Shown here in pieces: positions 51,865 to 61,580 of a stretch of DNA of 64,000 bases. Numbering within the stretch: the first letter of the stretch is position 1; every line of letters begins with the position of its first letter. A model generated the notes under the pieces. The model searched no databases and was not told the origin of the DNA. It saw nothing but the letters and a program-made list of their open reading frames with translations. Position numbers and translations under genes: made by a program. The stretch is from Flavobacterium okayamense (lineage in GTDB: Bacteria; Bacteroidota; Bacteroidia; Flavobacteriales; Flavobacteriaceae), in contig NZ_AP024749.1 of NCBI RefSeq assembly GCF_019702945.1, positions 744,001 to 808,000 of the forward strand. Reading direction: 5' to 3'.

Positions 51865-53181
51865 ATGCTGAATAGTATTTTTCTGTTTTTACAAAATCAA
51901 AGTAAATTAAGCTTAATAGTTATTTTTTTAGCTATTTCGATTTTTTTACCAATTCCTGCAAGTAATTTAGCTGCGCTGATAGGTTTTGTATATACTATTA
52001 TCTTTTTCAAAAAACCAATATGTTGGAATTTACTTTTACTTTTACCTATCTTATTGTTTATTTGGATTTTTGGATCATACTTTTGGAGTATTCAACCAAA
52101 AATAACACTGAATTCAATACCGAGAACAGTTTTTTTATTAATAATCCCCTTATTGTTTTTAGTATTCAATAATAATATAAAGAATTTTAAAGAATCTGTA
52201 CTAAAAACATATTCATATGCGGCTGTTATTTTTTCATTAGTTTTCTTAATAAGAGCACTCATTAGATTTTTTCTGTATAATAATACTTCAGTTTTTTTCA
52301 GTCATGGAGAATATAATTTAGACACAGGAATAGTTCCAAAAGAGTTGAATGCTATTCACGTATCTGTTTTTATAGCGATTGCATATTTTTATTTTATAAC
52401 CAAAAAAGAAAAGTTTAAACATGAAAAAATTGTAATGCTAATTCTATTACTTTTCTTAGTGTTATTATCCTCTACAAATGTTTTGATAATTTCATTTATA
52501 TTGAGCTTAGTTTATTATTTTTTTTATTCAAAATTTGCAAACAAACTGCGTTTAAGAAACAGTATTCTTGTATTGACAATTTTTATTTCTTTTTTGTTTT
52601 ATAAAAAAATTAAAGCATTTGTTGAACTAGAATTTAAAAATAATACAGAGAAGGGAATAGGGCATAATGTGATTTCAAAATCAGATAATTTTGAAAATAA
52701 AATTACAATGTATGAAGCGTGGAATAATAAAACTTTTTCACCAAAAGATTTTTTTCCTGGAACAGCTTTTAGAGTTTATCAATTTAGAGTGTTTTTAGAA
52801 TTATTTGAAGAAAACTCTATTTTTTGGAAAGGATTCGGATTTAATGCATCTAACATTAAAATTGAACAGAAAGGAGTTGAACACAATATTTATCTTGGTG
52901 ATGCTAATCATGAAGGTTATCAAAAGAAAAATTTCCACAATCAATATCTCCAAATTTTTGCCGAATTAGGCTTTATTGGCTTTTTACTTTTAATGCTTAT
53001 TTTGTTCTTTTCTCTAAAAACTGCATTTAATGCAAAAGATTTTATTCACATTTCTTTCACATTTCTAATGATAAGTTTATTTTTGACGGAATCATTTTTA
53101 TGGAGACAAAGAGGGATAGTTTTTTTTACTGTTTTCTTTTGTTTATTTACTACTTCAAATACTAAGAAAAATCTAAAATGA
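51865..53181 (+). CDS. O-antigen ligase family membrane protein (third Wzy/WaaL-like)
   Basis: The 438-residue product has about 11-12 hydrophobic segments. A long periplasmic loop near residues 265-370 contains [19 protein letters not shown] and [20 protein letters not shown], the NQYL-ELG signature of the Wzy_C/O-antigen ligase family. It may be the WaaL-type ligase, the other two then being polymerases, but this cannot be settled from sequence. It overlaps the UDP-glucuronate decarboxylase start by four bases. Confidence 0.82.
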   Translation: MLNSIFLFLQNQSKLSLIVIFLAISIFLPIPASNLAALIGFVYTIIFFKKPICWNLLLLLPILLFIWIFGSYFWSIQPKITLNSIPRTVFLLIIPLLFLVFNNNIKNFKESVLKTYSYAAVIFSLVFLIRALIRFFLYNNTSVFFSHGEYNLDTGIVPKELNAIHVSVFIAIAYFYFITKKEKFKHEKIVMLILLLFLVLLSSTNVLIISFILSLVYYFFYSKFANKLRLRNSILVLTIFISFLFYKKIKAFVELEFKNNTEKGIGHNVISKSDNFENKITMYEAWNNKTFSPKDFFPGTAFRVYQFRVFLELFEENSIFWKGFGFNASNIKIEQKGVEHNIYLGDANHEGYQKKNFHNQYLQIFAELGFIGFLLLMLILFFSLKTAFNAKDFIHISFTFLMISLFLTESFLWRQRGIVFFTVFFCLFTTSNTKKNLK

Positions 53182-54161
53182 AAAGAATATTAATAACAGG
53201 TGCTGCTGGATTTTTAGGGTCTCATTTATGTGACCGTTTTATCGCTGAAGGATACTATGTAATAGGAATGGATAATCTTATTACTGGGGATTTAAAAAAT
53301 ATTGAACACTTATTTAAAGATAAAAATTTTGAATTTTATCATCATGATGTAACAAAGTTTGTGCATGTGCCTGGTAAATTAGATTATATCTTACACTTTG
53401 CTTCACCAGCTAGCCCAATAGATTATTTAAAAATCCCTATTCAAACTTTAAAAGTAGGAGCGATGGGAACTCATAATTTATTAGGATTGGCTAGAGTTAA
53501 AAAAGCGCGAATTTTAATTGCATCGACATCTGAAGTTTATGGCGATCCTTTAATTCATCCTCAAACAGAAGAATATTATGGTAATGTGAACACAATTGGA
53601 CCGAGGGGCGTTTATGACGAGGCAAAACGTTATCAAGAAGCCATCACAATGGCTTACCATACTTTTCATGGTTTAGAAACAAGAATTTTAAGAATATTTA
53701 ACACCTATGGACCAAGAATGCGACTTAATGATGGTCGTGTAATTCCTGCATTTATTGGTCAAGCTTTAAGAGGTGAAGATTTAACAGTTTTTGGTGATGG
53801 AAGCCAAACACGTTCGTTTTGTTATGTTGACGATCAAGTAGAAGGAATATGGAGACTTTTGCATTCAGATTATCATTTTCCAGTTAATATTGGAAATCCT
53901 GATGAGATAACTATAAAAGATTTTGCTGAAGAAATAATTAAATTAACGGGTACAGATCAGAAAATCATATATAAACCTTTACCTAAAGATGACCCAATGC
54001 AACGTCAACCTAATATCGACAAAGCAAAAGAAATTTTGGGATGGGAACCAAAAGTAGGAAGGGCTGAAGGTATGCGATTAACTTATGAATATTTTAAATC
54101 GTTATCTCCTGAAGAATTGGCTAAGGAAGAACATAAAGATTTTACTAAATTCATAAATTAG
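53178..54161 (+). CDS. UDP-glucuronate decarboxylase (UDP-xylose synthase)
   Basis: The 327-residue short-chain dehydrogenase has [47 protein letters not shown] and the catalytic [10 protein letters not shown], a near-exact UXS signature. [19 protein letters not shown] also fits. It makes UDP-xylose from UDP-glucuronate. UDP-glucose dehydrogenase is not in the window and must be encoded elsewhere. It suggests xylose or a derivative in the polymer. Confidence 0.92.
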   Translation: MKRILITGAAGFLGSHLCDRFIAEGYYVIGMDNLITGDLKNIEHLFKDKNFEFYHHDVTKFVHVPGKLDYILHFASPASPIDYLKIPIQTLKVGAMGTHNLLGLARVKKARILIASTSEVYGDPLIHPQTEEYYGNVNTIGPRGVYDEAKRYQEAITMAYHTFHGLETRILRIFNTYGPRMRLNDGRVIPAFIGQALRGEDLTVFGDGSQTRSFCYVDDQVEGIWRLLHSDYHFPVNIGNPDEITIKDFAEEIIKLTGTDQKIIYKPLPKDDPMQRQPNIDKAKEILGWEPKVGRAEGMRLTYEYFKSLSPEELAKEEHKDFTKFIN

Positions 54162-54168
54162 AATAAGT

Positions 54169-55521
54169 TTGTCACCAAAAGTAGGTAGATATTCAGGTTA
54201 TATAAGACCTTTTTCTTACGCTTTAGATTTATTAATAATCAATAGCGTTGCGTATTTTTTTCTACCTAACGAAATAAATACATTGAGCTTTCACTTATTT
54301 AATTCTTTAACATGGATTATATTGGCGTGGAACCTTGCTTTTTATGAAGTTTATCGATTCACAAAAGAATTTCAAATTTTAGGTAAACTTTTTAGACAAT
54401 ATTTATTATTTTTAATTTTTAACTTCGCTTATTTAGGCTTTTTTTATAAATTTTCGGAGCCTTCTCAGATGATAAAGTATATATCTTTATCATTAGTTTT
54501 AGTTGCATTCGAAAAATTTTCTATTTATTATTTATTAAGAACGGTTAGAGTAACTTTTGGGGGAAATTATAGGAGAGTTGTAATTGTTGGAGCAGGAAAA
54601 GACATAAAACAATTAGTTAATTTTTTTAATGAAAATCCTGATTATGGATATAAATTAGAAAAGGTTTTTGATTCAAAAGTTGAAAAGAAAAATGATTTCA
54701 AAGATGTTTTTGAATATTTAACCCTTAATAAAATTGATGAGGTTTATTGTTCTTTAGTAAGTATTTCTAATCTGGATCTCACAAAATTTGTAGACTACAC
54801 AGATAATAATCTAAAAAAACTAAAGCTTTTACCTGATAATACAAGCGTTCTTTCTAGAAACTTAATTTTAGATTATTATGGAATTATTCCTATAGTATCT
54901 TTGAGAAATATTCAATTAGATAAAACTACAAATCAAATAATTAAAAGAACGTTTGATATTTTATTTTCGCTATTAATAATAATTTTTATTTTGTCTTGGC
55001 TAACTCCATTAATGGCAATACTTATTAAGTTGGAATCCAAAGGGCCTGTTTTTTTTAAGCAAAAAAGAAATGGCTTAAATTACGAGGAATTTTATTGTTA
55101 TAAATTTAGATCGATGCGTTTAAACCCAATTGCCGATCTTGAGCAGGTTCAAAAAAACGATCCAAGAGTAACTAGAACAGGAGCATTTATGCGCAAGACG
55201 AGTATTGATGAATTACCTCAATTTTTTAATGTTCTTCTAGGTGACATGTCTGTGGTTGGACCAAGACCACATATGGTTAGTCATACAGAAATGTATGCTA
55301 AAAGCGTAGATAAATTTATGGTTAGGCATTTTATAAAACCAGGAATCACTGGTTTAGCTCAAACAAGTGGGTATAGAGGAGAAGTTGAGAATGAAAAAGA
55401 TATTATAAATAGAGTAAAATACGATATTTTTTACCTGGAAAACTGGTCAATTTTACTTGATATAAAAATAGTTGTTTTAACAATCTTAAACGCTTTAAGA
55501 GGTGAAGAAAAAGCCTACTAA
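54169..55521 (+). CDS. undecaprenyl-phosphate sugar phosphotransferase (WcaJ-type initiating enzyme)
   Basis: The 450-residue product has about four N-terminal membrane segments and a CoA-binding-like middle (RRVVIVGAGKDIKQLVNFF). A fifth hydrophobic segment near 265-285 is followed by the bacterial sugar transferase domain: GPVFFKQKRNGLNYEEFYCY, KFRSMR, RKTSIDELPQFFNVL and SVVGPRPH. It starts repeat-unit synthesis by loading the first sugar phosphate onto undecaprenyl phosphate. The start codon is TTG (54169-54171), chosen because the next ATG is far inside. Its stop overlaps the next start (TAATG). Confidence 0.93.
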   Translation: MSPKVGRYSGYIRPFSYALDLLIINSVAYFFLPNEINTLSFHLFNSLTWIILAWNLAFYEVYRFTKEFQILGKLFRQYLLFLIFNFAYLGFFYKFSEPSQMIKYISLSLVLVAFEKFSIYYLLRTVRVTFGGNYRRVVIVGAGKDIKQLVNFFNENPDYGYKLEKVFDSKVEKKNDFKDVFEYLTLNKIDEVYCSLVSISNLDLTKFVDYTDNNLKKLKLLPDNTSVLSRNLILDYYGIIPIVSLRNIQLDKTTNQIIKRTFDILFSLLIIIFILSWLTPLMAILIKLESKGPVFFKQKRNGLNYEEFYCYKFRSMRLNPIADLEQVQKNDPRVTRTGAFMRKTSIDELPQFFNVLLGDMSVVGPRPHMVSHTEMYAKSVDKFMVRHFIKPGITGLAQTSGYRGEVENEKDIINRVKYDIFYLENWSILLDIKIVVLTILNALRGEEKAY

Positions 55522-56282
55522 TGAATAAATTAGTTTCCATAATAACACCAACTTTTAATTCTGAAAAGTTCATTTTAAGTACAATTAATTCCGTTTTAAA
55601 TCAAACGTATACAAATTGGGAGTTGATTTTGGTGGATGATTGTTCTACAGATTCAACTTGGGAACTAATCAATACTATTAAAGATTCTAGAATAAAATGT
55701 TTTAAACTTGACTTAAATTCTGGACCCGGAATAGCTCGAAATTTTGCAATCCAAAAAGCACAAGGAAATTACATTGCCTTTCTTGATTCAGATGATTTAT
55801 GGAAACCAGAAAAACTATTTTTACAATTGCAGTTTATGAAAGAAGAGAACCTTCCAATGACTTTTTCTTTTTATGAACAAATTGACGGAGAAGGTGAAAA
55901 ATTACATAAACTAATTACTTCTCCATTAGAAGTTTCTTATGAACAATTGTATTACTGTAATTGGATTGGAAATTTAACTGGCATTTACTCCGTGGATTTT
56001 TATGGCAAAATTCCTATTTCAAGTATAAAAAAACGTCAGGATTGGATATTGTGGCTAACTTTAGTAAAGAAAATTGGAAGAGTAAAACCGGTTTCAGAAA
56101 GTTTAGCGTTCTATCGCGTACGAAAAGACTCTGTTTCATCGTCTAAACTAAAATTGATTAAATATAATTACTCGGTTTATAGAGATTTTCATGGTAATAA
56201 TATGCTAAAAGCGATACTTAATACTGCCTTGTTTTTAGCAAATCAAATATTGATTAAGCCACATTTTACAAAAAAAAACTAA
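55521..56282 (+). CDS. family 2 glycosyltransferase
   Basis: The 253-residue product has VSIITPTFNSEKFILSTINS, LILVDDCSTDSTWELI and IAFLDSDDLWKPEKLFLQLQ, the GT-A motifs with the DSDD metal site. It follows the initiating transferase with a one-base overlap, so it may add the second sugar. Its stop codon directly abuts that of the convergent PaaK-like gene. Confidence 0.92.
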   Translation: MNKLVSIITPTFNSEKFILSTINSVLNQTYTNWELILVDDCSTDSTWELINTIKDSRIKCFKLDLNSGPGIARNFAIQKAQGNYIAFLDSDDLWKPEKLFLQLQFMKEENLPMTFSFYEQIDGEGEKLHKLITSPLEVSYEQLYYCNWIGNLTGIYSVDFYGKIPISSIKKRQDWILWLTLVKKIGRVKPVSESLAFYRVRKDSVSSSKLKLIKYNYSVYRDFHGNNMLKAILNTALFLANQILIKPHFTKKN

Positions 56283-57593
56283 CTATAAATCTGATTGAAA
56301 TTGTTTCAATTTTCCTCTAGCAGTTCTTTTTAAAACGTCTTTTCTATAATAAGAAAAAGTAAGTCCGGGCTCTAAATATTTTGAAATAGCTTTTTCGATT
56401 TCATCAATTTGTTGTTGAGTTAATTCACTTTCACTTACATAATCTATTTCAAAAGAATCTAATGTTTTCTGACGCACAATAAATTCCTTTACATTACCAT
56501 CATCTTCAATTATGCTTTTAGTTACGTAATAAAAGGTTAATCCTGGCGATTTTTTCCCACTTGGTAAAATAGCAATATCGCTAGTTCTTCCTACTAATTT
56601 TTTAAGAATTGGTTTTTTCCAACAACTTTTCTCGTCTAAAATTCCAACATCTCCTATTTCATAACGAATAAATGGATGTGCTTTGTTATAAAGTGAAGTA
56701 ATTACTACTTTTCCTTCTTTACCATTTTCAACAGGTTGATTGCTTTCGTCTAAAATCTCAATAAACAGCGTTTCGGCATTAACTTGCCATTCATCATTTG
56801 GGTTTTGAAAAGCAATTAAATCTAATTCTGATGCTCCGTATTCATTCACAACAGGAATACCTAAATGTTTTTCCAATAAAATTTTATCTTCTTCAAATAA
56901 CATTTCAGAGGTAACCATACAAACTTTTAATGTCGGACAAATATCAGTTAAAACAATGTTTCTAGCCTGAAGGTATTTGCCGAAAAGGACAATTGAACTT
57001 GTGTAGCCATTGATATAATCAAACTTCTTGGTTTTAAAATGTTCTAAAACGCTTTCTAGAATTTTATCTGATAAATCGAAGATTGGAAAACGATACCTTC
57101 TACTAAGAAAATCTTTAAATCGTTCTTTATAATAACCCACTCTATCTAATGGAATTCCATAAAAACGAGCTTGGTACGACGAATTAAAATCAATACCATA
57201 CCAACCAAATCTATAAATGTTTGACGCCCAAGTTAAAGCATGAGTATATTTATCTTTTGCAAAAACAAAAGGATCTCCACTAGAACCTGATGTTTTATTT
57301 ACGAAAACTTTTTTTTCAGAATACTCTTTTGATAGTCTTTGAGCTAATGGTTTTTGAAGATTTTTTTTAGTTAAAACGGGTAAATTTTCCCATTTTTCAA
57401 ATAACGAAGAACCAACGATTTCTCGATAGAAAGGGTTGTTTTGTAAGTGATATTCAACAATTTCTTTTCGTTTTTTTTCAATATAATCTTGATAGTCTTT
57501 TTCGGGAACACCTAAAATTTGTTCAAACTCTTTTTGGGCTTTGCGAATATCAAAACCATTAATTTTTAAACTTAAATCGAAAAGCTTGAACAT
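56283..57593 (-). CDS. PaaK/CapK-like AMP-binding protein
   Basis: The product is 436 residues from the ATG at 57591-57593. A longer frame adds 34 cysteine-rich residues running into the purD promoter, so it is rejected. It has the adenylate-forming pattern VFVNKTSGSSGDPFVFAKD, YGASELDLIAFQNP and FIRYEIGDVGILD, with the ANL lid at the C-terminus. Similar genes (capK-like) are frequent in capsule loci, where the true substrate is unknown; phenylacetate itself is unlikely here. Confidence 0.85.
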   Translation of the reverse strand: MFKLFDLSLKINGFDIRKAQKEFEQILGVPEKDYQDYIEKKRKEIVEYHLQNNPFYREIVGSSLFEKWENLPVLTKKNLQKPLAQRLSKEYSEKKVFVNKTSGSSGDPFVFAKDKYTHALTWASNIYRFGWYGIDFNSSYQARFYGIPLDRVGYYKERFKDFLSRRYRFPIFDLSDKILESVLEHFKTKKFDYINGYTSSIVLFGKYLQARNIVLTDICPTLKVCMVTSEMLFEEDKILLEKHLGIPVVNEYGASELDLIAFQNPNDEWQVNAETLFIEILDESNQPVENGKEGKVVITSLYNKAHPFIRYEIGDVGILDEKSCWKKPILKKLVGRTSDIAILPSGKKSPGLTFYYVTKSIIEDDGNVKEFIVRQKTLDSFEIDYVSESELTQQQIDEIEKAISKYLEPGLTFSYYRKDVLKRTARGKLKQFQSDL

Positions 57594-57662
57594 GTAAATT
57601 CTTTTATCCAAAAATATAAAAACTGAACTAACGCACCACTTTTTTTTACCAATAAATAAAAG

Positions 57663-57670
57663 TATTTTTG
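57663..57670 (+). promoter_or_regulatory. -7 promoter box for purD
   Basis: TATTTTTG followed by CA matches TAnnTTTG and lies 24 bases before the purD ATG. Confidence 0.62.
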
Positions 57671-57693
57671 CACTTAAATAACAACACAACAAC

Positions 57694-58965
57694 ATGAATA
57701 TACTTCTTTTAGGTTCGGGAGGACGCGAACATGCTTTAGCATGGAAAATGTTACAAAGTGAAAAATGCTCAAAATTAATTGTAGCACCCGGAAATGCAGG
57801 AACATCCCAAATTGCAAAAAACGTAGTTATTAATCCTAATGATTTTAATGCTGTGAAACAATTAGTTTTAGCAGAACAAATCGATATGGTTGTGGTTGGT
57901 CCTGAAGATCCTTTAGTAAATGGGGTTTATGATTTTTTTAAAAATGATGCCGAATTAGTTTCAATTCCGGTAATTGGACCTTCAAAATACGGAGCACAAT
58001 TAGAAGGAAGTAAAGAATTTGCGAAAGAATTTTTGGTAAAGCACAACATTCCAACCGCTCGTTATGAAAGTTTTACAGCCGAAACAGTTGAAAAAGGATA
58101 TGCTTTTTTGGAAACTCTAAAAGCTCCTTATGTATTAAAAGCAGATGGTTTAGCAGCAGGAAAAGGCGTTTTAATTTTAAATGATTTAGCAGAAGCAAAA
58201 GCAGAATTAAAAAACATGTTAGTTGATGCTAAGTTTGGTTCAGCAAGTGCTAAAGTTGTTATTGAAGAATTCTTAAGCGGAATTGAATTAAGCTGTTTCG
58301 TTTTAACAGATGGTAAATCATATAAAATTTTACCAACAGCTAAAGATTACAAAAGAATTGGAGAAGGTGATACAGGTTTAAACACAGGGGGAATGGGAGC
58401 TGTTTCTCCAGTTCCGTTTGCAACAACTGAATTCCTATCTAAAATTGAAGAAAGAGTTGTAAAACCTACGGTTGCTGGTTTACAAAAAGATACTATTGAT
58501 TATAAAGGATTTGTGTTCATTGGTTTAATTAAAGTGGGAGATGATCCATTTGTAATTGAGTATAATGTTCGTATGGGCGACCCAGAAACTGAAGTTGTAA
58601 TGCCAAGGTTAAAAACGGACTTAGTCGAAATTTTTGAAGCCATGGCAAAACAAGAATTAGAGAAAATTTCAATAGAAATTGATGAAAGAGCTGCTACCAC
58701 AATTATGATGGTGTCTGGCGGGTATCCTGAAGATTATGAAAAAGGAAAAGTAATTACTGGAATTGAAACTGTAAAAGATTCAATTGTTTTTCATGCAGGG
58801 ACAAGTTTAAAAGAAAATAAAGTAGTAACAAATGGCGGGCGTGTTTTAGCTGTTACGTCATATGGTGCTAATTATCAAGAAGCGATTTCAAAATCGTACC
58901 AAAGTATAGAAAAAATTAGTTTCGAGAAAAGGTACTTTAGAAAAGATATTGGTTTTGATTTATAA
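57694..58965 (+). CDS. purD: phosphoribosylamine-glycine ligase
   Basis: The 423-residue product begins NILLLGSGGREHALAWKM, then LIVAPGNAGTSQIAKN. An ATP-grasp core contains YVLKADGLAAGKGVLILND and NTGGMGAVSPVP, with MGDPETEVVMPRL near residue 290. It joins glycine to phosphoribosylamine, the second step of purine synthesis. It has its own promoter and strong terminator and is not in a larger pur operon here. Confidence 0.97.
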   Translation: MNILLLGSGGREHALAWKMLQSEKCSKLIVAPGNAGTSQIAKNVVINPNDFNAVKQLVLAEQIDMVVVGPEDPLVNGVYDFFKNDAELVSIPVIGPSKYGAQLEGSKEFAKEFLVKHNIPTARYESFTAETVEKGYAFLETLKAPYVLKADGLAAGKGVLILNDLAEAKAELKNMLVDAKFGSASAKVVIEEFLSGIELSCFVLTDGKSYKILPTAKDYKRIGEGDTGLNTGGMGAVSPVPFATTEFLSKIEERVVKPTVAGLQKDTIDYKGFVFIGLIKVGDDPFVIEYNVRMGDPETEVVMPRLKTDLVEIFEAMAKQELEKISIEIDERAATTIMMVSGGYPEDYEKGKVITGIETVKDSIVFHAGTSLKENKVVTNGGRVLAVTSYGANYQEAISKSYQSIEKISFEKRYFRKDIGFDL

Positions 58966-58987
58966 AAAATGTAAATCGATAATACAT

Positions 58988-59020
58988 AAAAAAAGCGCAA
59001 ATTTAATTTGCGCTTTTTTT
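58988..59020. terminator. bidirectional terminator between purD and the small membrane protein gene
   Basis: AAGCGCAAAT pairs with ATTTGCGCTT around a three-base loop, with A and T runs of seven on the two sides. It lies between convergent genes. Confidence 0.92.
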
Positions 59021-59034
59021 ATGTTCTATTAAAA

Positions 59035-59265
59035 CTATTTTAAAAATGAATGAGCGGTAGTGTTGTCATCATCTTCATTGTTGTTTTTAAAGATGTTTAA
59101 TTGCTTTAACCAGTATAACATAGCAACACAACAAACGATAATTAAAATCCAATTAATTGTGTTTGCTGCCCACCAATTTGTTAATTCTAACTCTCTTAAA
59201 GCATCAAATGGTAAAAATAATATATCAACAAAAAGTGATTGTATTGCTTCAAAAAATGATTTCAT
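59035..59265 (-). CDS. small membrane protein (76 aa), DUF6341-like
   Basis: The 76-residue product has an amphipathic N-terminal region (FFEAIQSLFVDILFLPFDAL) followed by a membrane helix near residues 37-53 (TINWILIIVCCVAMLYWL) and a polar Asn/Asp tail. I recall this as a small conserved family in flavobacteria, probably DUF6341, next to the DUF6427 gene as here. Function unknown. It diverges from the DUF6427 gene and has a -7 box. Confidence 0.7.
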   Translation of the reverse strand: MKSFFEAIQSLFVDILFLPFDALRELELTNWWAANTINWILIIVCCVAMLYWLKQLNIFKNNNEDDDNTTAHSFLK

Positions 59266-59291
59266 CTTGATAAAGTGTTATATTTACAGCA

Positions 59292-59299
59292 CAAAAATA
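59292..59299 (-). promoter_or_regulatory. -7 promoter box for the small membrane protein gene
   Basis: On the minus strand this reads TATTTTTG, matching TAnnTTTG, 27 bases upstream of the start. The intergenic gap is only 47 bases. Confidence 0.55.
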
Positions 59300-59312
59300 T
59301 AAAAATATCCTA

Positions 59313-60242
59313 ATGATAACCAATATTTTTGAGAAAACTCGTCCATTAAATTACTTAATTCTAGCAATCGCATTATTGGTTTGCTTTTGTTTATACTTTT
59401 ATTCTAATGGATTACTTAATGATGGTTGGTCTTCTTTAGGTTATGGAGCTTTGTATTTTGTAATTTCTGTAAGCTCATTAGCTCTAATTAATTTCATAAC
59501 TTTAAAGAACACCTTAACCAAAAACAACAACTTTTCTGTACTGTTGTTTTTTCTGTTTATTCTTTTTTCCCCAAAGATATTTAGTAATGGAGAAATCTTG
59601 CTTTCTAATTTCTTTCTTTTATTGGCTTTACGAAGATTAATTTCATTAAAATCGATGAAAGAACCAAAAGAGAAACTTTTCGATGCTTCATTTTGGATTT
59701 TTATAGCTGCATTATTTCATTTTTGGAGTATTGTTTATATACTTTTGGTTTTTATCTCAATAATATTACACGTTTCTAGAGATTTTAAAAATTGGCTAAT
59801 TCCTTTTATTGCTCTTTTTTCAGTAGTGGTATTATTTTTTGGAGTTAATCTGTATTTCGATAAAAGTTTAACTCAATATTTATTTGCACAGTCTTATTTA
59901 AGCTTCGATTTTACTTATTTTGAGACAGTTTATCAAAATATTGCATTAGCTTTATTTGCATCAATTTCATTATTGTTTTTTATAAGTATGATTTTAACAA
60001 TAAACACCAAAGCACTTAACTTACAATCATCATATAAAAAAGTCCTTTTTTCATTTGTTTTAGGAGTTACAATTTATATTCTTTCTGCAAATAAGGATAA
60101 TAGCTGTCTTATGTTTTGTTTTGCTCCACTGGCTATAATGGGAGGAAATTTTATAGAAGGACTTCAAAACAAATTATTAAAAGAAATTGTTTTAGATGTT
60201 ATTATACTTTTAGGTGTTTTCTTTTTCGTAATGTCTTTATAA
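59313..60242 (+). CDS. polytopic membrane protein, DUF6427-like
   Basis: The 309-residue product has about 8-9 hydrophobic segments across its length, including LNYLILAIALLVCFCLYFY and IFIAALFHFWSIVYILLVFI. It is a Bacteroidetes-specific membrane protein (DUF6427 as far as I recall) with no known role. Its last six bases overlap the end of the convergent upp gene. The order small membrane protein, DUF6427, upp, DUF4254 appears conserved in the group, from memory. Confidence 0.7.
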   Translation: MITNIFEKTRPLNYLILAIALLVCFCLYFYSNGLLNDGWSSLGYGALYFVISVSSLALINFITLKNTLTKNNNFSVLLFFLFILFSPKIFSNGEILLSNFFLLLALRRLISLKSMKEPKEKLFDASFWIFIAALFHFWSIVYILLVFISIILHVSRDFKNWLIPFIALFSVVVLFFGVNLYFDKSLTQYLFAQSYLSFDFTYFETVYQNIALALFASISLLFFISMILTINTKALNLQSSYKKVLFSFVLGVTIYILSANKDNSCLMFCFAPLAIMGGNFIEGLQNKLLKEIVLDVIILLGVFFFVMSL

Positions 60243-60890
60243 TTTACTTCCGTAAGCTAAATCACCAGCATCACCTAAACCAGGAACAATATATTTTTTT
60301 TCATTGAGTTTTTCATCTAAAGCAGCAACCCATAAATGACAATTTTCTGGAAGATTTTCTTCAAGAAAAGCAATTCCTTCTGGAGCAGCAATTACAACTG
60401 CAATATGAATTTCTTTTGGTTTTTGTTCCAAATGCAATTGATTTAAAACAGCTACTAACGATTGACCAGTAGCTAACATTGGGTCGATTAAAATTAAGTT
60501 TTTACCTTCAAATGATGGAGCTGCTTGGTATTCAACCAAAATATCAAATTTATCATCGTTGTCGTAATGATGACGATAAGCCGAAACAAATCCGTTTTCT
60601 GCATCGTCAAAAAAATTCATAAAACCTTGGTGTAAAGCTAAACCAGCTCTAAGTATAGAACACAAAACAACAGGTTCAGCAATTGTGGTAGTTTTTTTTA
60701 TTCCTAGTGGCGTTTGAACGTCAATATTTTTATAATCTAAAGTCTTACTTAATTCATAAGCCATAATTTCACCTATGCGTTCTATATTTTTACGAAAACG
60801 CATACTATCTTTTTGAATATGAATATCTCTTAATTGAGTTAAAAAATGATTCAAAATGCTGTTTTCTTCTGATATATAGTGTATGTGCAT
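60237..60890 (-). CDS. upp: uracil phosphoribosyltransferase
   Basis: The 217-residue product has CSILRAGLALHQGF, the PRPP-binding motif DPMLATG at residues 136-142 and the uracil-binding C-terminus KYIVPGLGDAGDLAYG. It salvages uracil to UMP with PRPP. It converges with the DUF6427 gene (six-base overlap) and diverges from the DUF4254 gene. Confidence 0.95.
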   Translation of the reverse strand: MHIHYISEENSILNHFLTQLRDIHIQKDSMRFRKNIERIGEIMAYELSKTLDYKNIDVQTPLGIKKTTTIAEPVVLCSILRAGLALHQGFMNFFDDAENGFVSAYRHHYDNDDKFDILVEYQAAPSFEGKNLILIDPMLATGQSLVAVLNQLHLEQKPKEIHIAVVIAAPEGIAFLEENLPENCHLWVAALDEKLNEKKYIVPGLGDAGDLAYGSKL

Positions 60891-60932
60891 AGCTTTTATT
60901 TTTTATTTCAGGTTAAAAGTACAAAAAAACCT

Positions 60933-60940
60933 TATTTTTG
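60933..60940 (+). promoter_or_regulatory. -7 promoter box for the DUF4254-glycosyltransferase pair
   Basis: TATTTTTG matches TAnnTTTG and lies 24 bases before the preferred ATG at 60964. It also argues against the longer upstream reading frame. Confidence 0.62.
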
Positions 60941-60963
60941 TAGAAATTAAAAAGATTAATATC

Positions 60964-61569
60964 ATGTTTGCTGAATTTGCTTTCCCAATTTTTGAACAAA
61001 GTATAAAAGATTATCACATTATTGACGATGTGTACCAACCTGTGAAAAATCCTTATGAAAAAGGAACAATTGAATATTTACTATATGCAAAAAATTGGGT
61101 AGATACTGTGCAATGGCATTATGAAGATATTATTCGTGATCCACAAATCGATCCAGTTGCGGCTTTAGATTTAAAACGTAAGATTGATGCTTCGAACCAG
61201 GTCCGAACAGATATGGTGGAGTATATTGATAGTTATTTTCTTCAAAAATACAAAGACGTTCAAGTAAAGTCTGATGCAAAAATTAACACAGAAAGTCCAG
61301 CTTGGGCTATTGACCGTTTGTCAATTTTAGCATTAAAAATTTACCACATGAACGAAGAAGCGACTCGTGTTGAAGCTACGGCTGAACATAGAGCGAAATG
61401 TCAAGAAAAATTAAATGTATTGCTAGAACAAAAGCAAGATATGTTTACTTCAATTTCTCAATTAATTCAAGATATTGAAGCAGGCGACAAATACATGAAA
61501 GTGTATAAACAAATGAAAATGTACAACGATGAGGAACTAAACCCAGTGTTGTATCAAAATAAAAAATAG
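60964..61569 (+). CDS. DUF4254-family protein
   Basis: The product is 201 residues from the ATG at 60964; an upstream start would add 27 residues that read through the promoter. It is largely helical, with NWVDTVQWHYEDIIRDPQID, LDLKRKIDASNQVRTDMVEY and WAIDRLSILALKIYHM, the DUF4254 hallmarks. Function unknown. The neighbour 11 bases downstream is a family-9 glycosyltransferase, the common partner of this family in Bacteroidetes, so a role in surface glycan synthesis is likely but inferred. Confidence 0.88.
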   Translation: MFAEFAFPIFEQSIKDYHIIDDVYQPVKNPYEKGTIEYLLYAKNWVDTVQWHYEDIIRDPQIDPVAALDLKRKIDASNQVRTDMVEYIDSYFLQKYKDVQVKSDAKINTESPAWAIDRLSILALKIYHMNEEATRVEATAEHRAKCQEKLNVLLEQKQDMFTSISQLIQDIEAGDKYMKVYKQMKMYNDEELNPVLYQNKK

Positions 61570-61580
61570 TCATCATCTAG

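Noticed and set aside
57594..57695. N-terminal extension of the PaaK-like protein
   Set aside because: The extra 34 residues are Cys- and Lys-rich, unlike the family, and would overlap the purD promoter box.
59060..59302. 80-codon plus-strand open frame opposite the small membrane protein
   Set aside because: It is antisense to a gene with a plausible membrane protein product, promoter and terminator, and has no features of its own.
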